Position numbers and translations under genes: made by a program
DNA from: Burhinus oedicnemus
Taxonomy: Eukaryota; Chordata; Aves; Charadriiformes; Burhinidae
Direction: 5' to 3'
Assembly (NCBI GenBank): GCA_008921705.1
Contig: VFFE01006562.1
Span: forward strand, 1 to 64,000
Length of the DNA stretch: 64,000 nucleotides
Part shown: piece by piece, positions 57,446 to 64,000 of the stretch
How the letters are laid out: every line of letters starts with the position of its first letter
How positions within the stretch are numbered: position 1 is the stretch's first letter
Notes under the pieces: model-generated
Seen by the model: the letters and a program-made list of their open reading frames with translations, nothing else
Told to the model about the DNA's origin: nothing
The model's database searches: none

Positions 57446-59476
57446 GCAGGAGCAGGCTGTCCCCATGTGTCATAAGATGAACCAGTGGGGAAAACGACCG
57501 GCCTGGCTGAACAGGGAGCTTTTGCTGAGACTCAGGAAAAAAAGGAGAGTTTACCACCTTTGGAAGAAGGGGCAGGCAACACAAGAAGAGTATAGGGATC
57601 TAGTTAAGTCATGCAGAAAAAAACATCAGAAAGGTGAAAGAACAGCTAGAACTTAAACTGGCCACTGTTGTAAGAGATAACAAAAAAGGTTTTTACAAAT
57701 ACATTAACAACAAAAAGAGAGCCAGGGAGAATCTCCACCCCTTATTGGATGTGGAGGGGAAGATTGTCAACAAGGATGAGGAGAAGGCTGAGGTACTTAA
57801 TGCCTTCTTTGCCTCAGTCTTTAATAGTAAGACCAGTCATCCTCAGGGTATTCAGCACCCTGAGCTGGAAGACAGGGATGAAGAACAGAATAAACCGCCC
57901 ATAATCCAAGAGGAAGCAGTTAGTGACCTGCTACACCAACCGGACAGCCACAGGTCCATGGGCCCAGATGGGATCCACCCGAGAGTGCTGAGGGAACTGG
58001 CGGAGGAGCTTGCCAAGCCACTCTCCATCATTTATCAGCAGTCTTGGTCAACAGGGGAGGTCCCAGATGACTGGAGGCTTGCCAATGTGACACCCATCTA
58101 CAAGAAGGGCCGGAAGGAGGATCCAGGCAACTATAGCCTTTTCAGCCTAACCTCAGTGCCAGGAAAGATCATGGAACGGTTCATCCTGAGTGCACTCACG
58201 CAGCATGTGAAGGACAACCAGGGGATCAGGCCCAGCCAGCATGGGTTCATGAAAGGCAGGTCCTGTTTGACCAATCGGATCTCCTTTTATGACCAGGCGA
58301 CCCTCCTGGTGGATGAAGGAAAGGCTGGGGATGTTGTCTACTTGGACTTTAGTAAGGCCTTTGACACAGTCTCCCACAGCATTCTGCTAGAAAAGCTGGC
58401 AGCCCGTGGCTTAGACAGGTGTACTCTTCGCTGGATTAAAACTGGCTGGATGGCTGAGCTCAGAGAGTTGTGGTGAATGGTGTTCAACCCAGTTGGCAGC
58501 AGGTCTCAAGCAGTGTTCCCCAGGGCTCAGTTTTGGGACCAGCCTTATTTAATAACTTTATTGATGATCTGGACAAGGGGATTGAGTGCACCCTCAGTAA
58601 GTTTGCAGATGACACCAAATTAAGCGGCAGTGTTGATCTGCTTGAGGGTAGGAAGGCTCTGCAGAGAGATCTGGACAGACTGGATGGATGGGCTGAAGCC
58701 ACTTGTATGAGGTTTAACAAGGCCAAGTGCTGGGTCCTGCATTTCGGTCACAACCCCAGGCAATGCTACAGGCTTGGGGAGGAGTGGCTGGAAAGCTGCC
58801 TGGCAGAAAAGGATCTGGGGGTCCTGGTGGACAGCTGGCTGAACATGAGCCAGCAGTGTGCCCAGCTAGCCAAGAAGGCCAATGGCATCTTGGCCTCCAT
58901 CAAGAATAGTGTGGCCAGCAGGAGGAGGGAAGTGATCGTGCCCCTGTACTCAGCGGTGGTGAGGCTGCAGCTTGAGTACTCTGTTCAGTTTTGGGCGCCC
59001 CAGGATAGGAGGGACATTGAGGTGCTGGAGCGTGTCCAGAGAAGGGCAACAAAGCTGGTGAGGGGTCTGGAGAACATGTCTTATGAGGAGCGGCTGAAGG
59101 ATTAGGATTGTTTAGTCTGGAGAAGAGAAGGCTGAAGGGGAGACCTTAGTCCTCTCTACAACTACCTGAAAGGAGGTTGTAGTAAGATGGGAGCTGGTCT
59201 CTTCTCCCAAGTAACTAGCGATAGGACAAGAGGAAACGGGTTCAAGTTGCACCAGGGGAGGTTTAGGCTGGACATTAGGAAAAAATTGTTTACTGAAAGA
59301 GTTATCAAACATTGGAACAGGCTGCCCAGGGAGGTGGTTGTCACCATCCCTGGATGTGTTTAAAAGTTGTGTAGATGTGGCACTTAGAGACATGGTTTAG
59401 TGGCAGACCTGGTAGAGTAGGGTCAATGGTTGGACTGGATGATCTTAAAGGTCTTTTTCAACCTAAACGATTCAAT
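57446..59476 (+). mobile_element. CR1 LINE with ORF2 reverse transcriptase and 3' UTR, 5'-truncated and disabled
   Basis: ORF2 is covered from the linker between endonuclease and RT to the end. Landmarks are [20 protein letters not shown] (57.5 kb), GPDGIHPRVLRELAEELAKP (57.97 kb), VPDDWRLANVTPIYKKG (58.06 kb), motif A DFSKAFDTVSH (from 58345), [19 protein letters not shown] (58.52 kb), the catalytic FADD box (58602-58613) and [20 protein letters not shown] (59.02 kb). The reading frame is broken near 57640 and again near 58455. The 3' UTR follows to about 59476. It is the longest CR1 in the window, but the endonuclease and ORF1 are missing and it is inactive. Confidence 0.93.
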
Positions 59477-59477
59477 G

Positions 59478-59803
59478 AAAGGGGCCTACAGGAAAGATAG
59501 GGAGGGACCCTTTATCAGCGAGTGTAGTGATAGGATGAGGGGTAATGGTTTTAAACTGGAAGAGGGTAGATTTAGATTAGATCTCAGGAAGAAATTTTTC
59601 ACCCTGAGGGTGGTGAGGCACTGGAACAAGTTGCCCAGGGAACCTGTGGATGCCCCATCCCTGGAAGTGTTCAAGGCCAGGTCAGATGGGTCTTTGAGCA
59701 ACCTGGTCTAGTGGGAGGTGTCCCTGTCCACTGCAGGGCACTTGGAACTAGATGATCTTTAAGGTCCCTTCCAACTCAAACCATGGTGCTATGATTCTAA
59801 GTA
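59478..59803 (+). mobile_element. CR1 LINE 3' end, second subfamily, directly behind the previous copy
   Basis: A new 3'-UTR unit begins right after the end of the longer copy. It carries 'GGTTTTAAACTGGAAGAGGG', 'GAGGGTGGTGAGGCACTGG', 'CATCCCTGGAAGTGTTCAAG' and 'GGTCCCTTCCAACTCAAACC', and ends in GCTATGATTCTAAG. Its sequence differs from the preceding copy and resembles those at 0.75 and 18.6 kb, so it is an independent insertion of another subfamily. Confidence 0.9.
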
Positions 59804-61270
59804 GAATTTGAAATCTGAAAACAAGACTGGCTCTAGACTTCACGTGAACGTGTTATCTTCTGCACCACAAATACTCACAATGGTTTATAGCATATGATGT
59901 ATGTCCTGCCTCAAGGCTTGGCCATCACTTGTCACAAACAAAGAGCAAAATGAAGCAATACAAATGAGCTAAAGAAGGATGTGGGGAAGACACATGATGG
60001 GAAGATGGTGACTGCAATGTATGCTATGGAGGGATGGGAGTTTTTCTTCTGAAGAAATCCTTGTGACTTGAAAAATACTATTTAGTTTTGCAAAACTTGC
60101 TATAGCTTCTCCCAGTCACCTTAAACTCCTTCCAGTACTCTCTTAAATCAAATTTTTTCACCACTTTCCAGCTGATGCCATTCTCTTAGTTCTTATGGCA
60201 ACCACCAGTACCAGCTTTGAAGACAGACCTTCAGAGCCCAGTCTGTTTCTCCAGTCTAACAACCCTCCATAAGGATAACTTCATTTGTTATTTTTAGTAA
60301 CTGAACTATTCCACCCTGCACTGTTAGGTCAGGCTAATTCTGCCTGGTACTGGCAACTTGTAAAACCATTCCCAAGTTTTCCACCTTGCCTTCAACACCT
60401 CCAGTGCTGCCAGGATCTGATATTCCATGACTCTGATGGGCAGAGGAGCAACTGTTCTGACAAAATTTTTTGGTGAAGCTTACTACAAGCGATTTTTTTT
60501 CCCCCCTCTTTCATCTAAAAATGCAAAACCACAATTCAAATTCAGCATGGCTGGGTTCATGTTTAACAACAACAAAAAAAATCATGTTAACCTCTTTACA
60601 TCCATTTACCATCCAGGTTGCAATCATTTCACATGAACTAACGATTTCTGGAGCATTTTTCCCACGTTCTGTCTTAAAGTCATTTACCTTTGGCTGATCT
60701 TCTAATATGCCTCCAAACATCTAGATGATCAGAAATTATTTCCAATCACATGGTGTTCCTTCATGCATCATTTTTCTAAAGCTAAGTACTAGCCATTTTT
60801 ACAATGCACTTACACTTGGAACTTCCCTTGTTACAGAAAAAATAAATTCTATTTTTTTAATTCTTCTGGAGATTTTATGTTCTGAACTCAATTACCTGAA
60901 ATCAGAAAAGGTCTGTTCCCTTCACAATCAGCTCCCAAGTTTGAGGAACAGCTGAAGAATATTGAATAGGAAAAAGATTTCCATGACAAGGTGTCTCTGT
61001 AAAGTACCTGGGCTTCAGCTTTTCCCTCCCACCTCATTTCTTACCTGATGGTGACTCTTACCTGGGAGCCATCCCATCTATCAGAGTTGAAAACAATTAA
61101 TGAATTGAGCAGACTGCAAAATGACTGCACCTGCTGCAGCAGGACAGGCACCTATACCAAAATTTTCCTTAGTGTTCTCAGGAAGGCCCAAGTGCCACAG
61201 CATCGTGTGTGCTTCAACAGTTGTTCCATGTTGTAACATCTGTATTTAAAATTACCCCGCACTTGAAAGG
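59804..61270. other. Intergenic stretch before the CCDC88C 3' end
   Basis: AT-rich sequence with no recognised coding exon or repeat. In human, GPR68, a one-exon receptor gene, would be expected between DGLUCY and CCDC88C, and no seven-helix frame is present. On the minus strand two strong donor-like sites, CAG/GTAAGA, sit 17 bp apart near 61031-61056. Confidence 0.5.
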
Positions 61271-61274
61271 TACT

Positions 61275-63382
61275 ATGTAAGTCTTAAATACATTTTTATT
61301 CAAACTCGCCAGAACTGAGAAAGTAAATAATTGTAAACAACTCAGAAAATTACAACTAAGGTGTAAGTGACCGGGCAGGTATTTATAGCAAAATCACGTC
61401 TACGGGAACTGATAACTCACAGATCAATTCCTCAGCAGCCCAGCCTGCAGGGCAATCGAGCACATGCCTCCAAAAAGGAGCTGAAACAAAAGAGAAACCC
61501 TGGTCTTTAGTGATCTCGCCAAGAATCAGTGTTGAGAAGGAATTTCTGGAAAAAGAATTTCAGTTTACCAAAACAACTCAGTTTGTTCTAAAATTCCTGT
61601 ATAGCACATAATTTTAAAATTGTTGCAGAACTATGGTTTGCAACTAAAATAGCAGAGAAGGCAGAAAGTTCCTTTTGCCATTCTCTTCATGTTCAAAGAT
61701 GAATAATTTCTCACTTTTGTAAAGAATCCTGAGAGTTAAGCACAAAACAGGTTATACGAAACGCAAGCTTGGTCAAACTGACAGCATGCTTGGCACTGTC
61801 TGAAGCGGTCAGAGAAGTATAAAAATCTAATGGTCTGATTCTACAGTGACCTGGAAGCCACGGAGTTTGCATGACCAATCCTCCTAAAGTCTTCATTAAG
61901 AAGGTTACAATCAAACAAAGATTTCCGATACGTCTGTTGTGGCAACATTATAAAAACAAACATAAATGCCACAGAGAGATGCAAATCAATACTGGGGCTT
62001 ACACAAAGCTATTGCAGACAGATCTCCATCCAGCACCATGAATCACAGTTGGGTTTTTTTTTCCCCAAGGAAAAAAAAAAGTACAACATCCATCTATTTT
62101 ATTTTAATCTTTATTATAAACAATTCTGTAGTTTCCAGAATGGGATTACTAGATACTAGATAACAAAAACATCCTCAGCTGAATCAGTTTTAGCTTTTAC
62201 TAGATTAAATCAGCAGGTATTATTTTTTAAGGATTTAGTCTATTGCAAGAAAAACAGCTTTACAAACATGAAATAGAATTAAAGATATGCATTTGATCAT
62301 ATATACATAAGCAGCTGATGACACTCTGGACAGAAACATACAAGGGACATATTTGCATATAAATAGATTTTTAGAAGTATATTTCTTTCACATGTATACA
62401 AAATTATTTTGCTTTCTATACTGAGCAAAGTTCTCGGAGACGTAAGGATTTCTAAGAGACAAAATCCCACGTATTGCTTAGGATGTGGGCTGTTGTGCAC
62501 ACGAGGATGTAATGATACAATTTACACAGCATTCCTATACAATACTTGAGCTTCTTATATACATACAAGACACTTTTGTACATGAGATGCCACCTTTGCA
62601 ATTGAAATGGCACCTCCCCTGAAAGGCTGCATTAGTTCCAGTGTTTGTATAAAAGATAAAACAAGTTTCAAAAGGCAGCACCACTTGGCTTGCAGAGTCA
62701 AGGACCCACTGAGCTGCAGCTACATTGAAGGCAGTGGGGTAATGACGCCGGCCTCTCTGTGTTACACAGACCCAGCAGGGAAGGTTCAGACGCAACCCTT
62801 GAAGTCTACACATTACCTCTATAAAACGTGGCTGTGGCAAGAAGAATTGATTTTAACAGATGCATGGCTAAAGCCACACACTTTTGCTCTTCAGCTTTCT
62901 GTTTAAGCTATTAAGTCAAGTGTCTGGTTCTGTCTTTGGGGGAAAAGTTTGGCTTTTATACGACCTTTTCAGTATGGTTAAGTTATTTTATCAACAGCGG
63001 GGCTGGGTTCAGTGCACACGCGACCTGTGAAACTCTTCTTTAATGCAGGTAGGAGGGGGGCAGAGTGCAGCAATGACAGAGGAACCTGCTAGGCTTCTCC
63101 TGGAGTGGGGAATGCTCAGCACCTGTAAGAACCAGGTGCCAAGCCTGCTGTGAGATTAGGTCAGGCTTCCACCTTGATTTAGGCACAACAGCATCAAAAG
63201 AAGGGCTGGGGTTTTGCTCCTTGTTTGTCTTAATCATACTTTGTCCAACTAGGAAACAGTACCTGGAGAACACTCAGAGCAGCAGGTAGGTGATGCCTTT
63301 TAAGACCTGGCACAGTGTCTAGACAAATGCCACCTGGACGTCCACAATGCCAAACACACATACTACTAGCTGCATCTGTGTG
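61275..63382 (-). other. CCDC88C: CCDC88C 3' untranslated region
   Basis: This is minus-strand sequence downstream of the Daple stop codon. The first canonical AATAAA at a plausible distance from unique sequence is at 61295-61300, giving a 3' UTR of about 2.1 kb. Other AATAAA-like sites near 62.1 kb could give shorter forms. The limits are inferred from poly(A) signals only. Confidence 0.5.
61295..61300 (-). terminator. CCDC88C: Likely distal CCDC88C polyadenylation signal
   Basis: AATAAA on the minus strand (TTTATT on the plus strand), followed about 20 nt later by AT-rich sequence. It was chosen as the distal end of the 3' UTR. Confidence 0.4.
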
Positions 63383-64000
63383 TTACACACACCCATACTC
63401 ATACCAAACCGTCTGCTGATCCCCCATGGGATCTGGAGACCCGGGAGTGCTGTTGGAGCTGCTTCCTCTCGTGGGCTCCTCCATAGTCCCAACGCTGCCT
63501 TCTGGCAGCTTACCCTGGCACTTGGTAAGTAGAGCATCACCCTGGCCTTGCCCATGGGAAATATTGCCCTCGGTGCCGCTGGAAACAGCTCTGGCAGGGG
63601 CCACTGTGGCCACCTCCCCAGTACGAGGGGCTGGCTTGGGTTTGACTTTAGAGGGAGCGTGTGATGCGGGTGAGTAGTGCTGCCCAGGGTTCACGCGCTC
63701 CTGTTGCGACACGTTCAGATTGCTGGTGGATGTAGTGGGTGAGGCAGAGAACTGATGGAAGGAGAGCGGCCTCTCATCCTTCGGTGGGGCCAGGGAAAGC
63801 CGCCTCGCGTCAAGCTGCCGACAGCGGGAATCGACACCTTGCATTGAGCCTGCCACCTTTGCGGACTGCGGCCTCTCTCTTAAGGTTGCCTGGGAGCTCG
63901 CTGGCACAGAAGCCCTAGCAGTCTGACTGACAGCGTCCTTGCCCCCACGCAGGTCTGCTGCTGACTTCTGAGGGCTCTCCTGCCTGTACATCTCTGGGCC
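63383..64000 (-). CDS. CCDC88C: CCDC88C (Daple), C-terminal 205 codons, partial
   Basis: Daple is a large cytoplasmic scaffold (a Hook-type N-terminal domain, long coiled coils, a G-protein-activating motif and a C-terminal PDZ-binding motif). It binds Dishevelled and links Wnt/Frizzled receptors to G-protein and Rac signalling. The window holds only its last coding exon: a Ser/Pro/Gln-rich, apparently disordered tail with a basic-proline stretch (KVKPKPAPRTGE), ending QQTVWYEYGCV and TAA. The terminal Gly-Cys-Val is the known Daple PDZ ligand, and the preceding WYEY is also characteristic. The frame is open to the right edge (64000) and the exon border is not in view. The gene points towards the DGLUCY remnant, as in human. 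No lesion is visible. Confidence 0.88.
   Translation of the reverse strand, partial: GPEMYRQESPQKSAADLRGGKDAVSQTARASVPASSQATLRERPQSAKVAGSMQGVDSRCRQLDARRLSLAPPKDERPLSFHQFSASPTTSTSNLNVSQQERVNPGQHYSPASHAPSKVKPKPAPRTGEVATVAPARAVSSGTEGNISHGQGQGDALLTKCQGKLPEGSVGTMEEPTRGSSSNSTPGSPDPMGDQQTVWYEYGCV

Noticed and set aside
63347..63677. Plus-strand open frames opposite the CCDC88C terminal exon
   Set aside because: Shadows of the real minus-strand frame, which carries the Daple WYEYGCV terminus.

Overview
The window reads as avian nuclear DNA. It has vertebrate GT-AG split genes, four CpG-rich blocks, and many copies of the CR1 LINE, several keeping the ATTCTATG-type 3' tail typical of bird and reptile CR1. 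It also has three solo LTRs with 5-bp target duplications and one ancient MIR-type SINE. The genes recognised are all orthologues of human chromosome 14 genes, plus one ITPRIPL-type gene of a family I recall as expanded in birds. There is no prokaryotic, CRISPR, tRNA or rRNA signal. I cannot fix the species.

Layout from left to right. 1-17.5 kb is ARMH4 on the minus strand: coding exons 2-4 at 11,273-6,343, a probable first exon in a CpG island near 17.4 kb, and the acidic, transmembrane and cytoplasmic exons beyond the left edge. 17.5-27.5 kb is intergenic, with one CR1 tail and one MIR. 27.5-28.2 kb is a solo LTR just upstream of the ACTR10 CpG-island promoter. 28.8-41.2 kb is ACTR10 on the plus strand, complete in 13 coding exons that sum to 417 codons plus a stop. 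41.8-45.7 kb holds two more solo LTRs and a deleted CR1. 45.7-47.5 kb is a one-coding-exon ITPRIP-like gene on the minus strand, cut short by an in-frame TAG. 47.6-50.8 kb is a nest of CR1 fragments, a probable LTR remnant and an unusual CR1 5' end with a CpG-rich leader. 51.3-56.4 kb contains two exons of DGLUCY (D-glutamate cyclase) on the plus strand, both broken. 57.2-59.8 kb is a run of three CR1 pieces, one with a recognisable reverse transcriptase. 61.3-64 kb is the 3' UTR and C-terminal coding exon of CCDC88C (Daple) on the minus strand, running off the right edge.

The genes do not form a functional unit. ARMH4 and ACTR10 are head to head, as in human. In human, ACTR10 is followed by PSMA3, while DGLUCY, GPR68 and CCDC88C lie tens of megabases away on the same chromosome. 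The repeat-rich interval 41-51 kb therefore looks like an evolutionary breakpoint (or an assembly join). Around it are a decayed DGLUCY, no GPR68 in the expected gap, a truncated ITPRIPL and two same-family LTRs in inverted orientation bracketing ACTR10. I see no new biological system. The strongest leads are the DGLUCY loss, the breakpoint, the TAG-truncated ITPRIPL with an apparently intact promoter, and a perfect 20-bp inverted repeat at the ARMH4 promoter.
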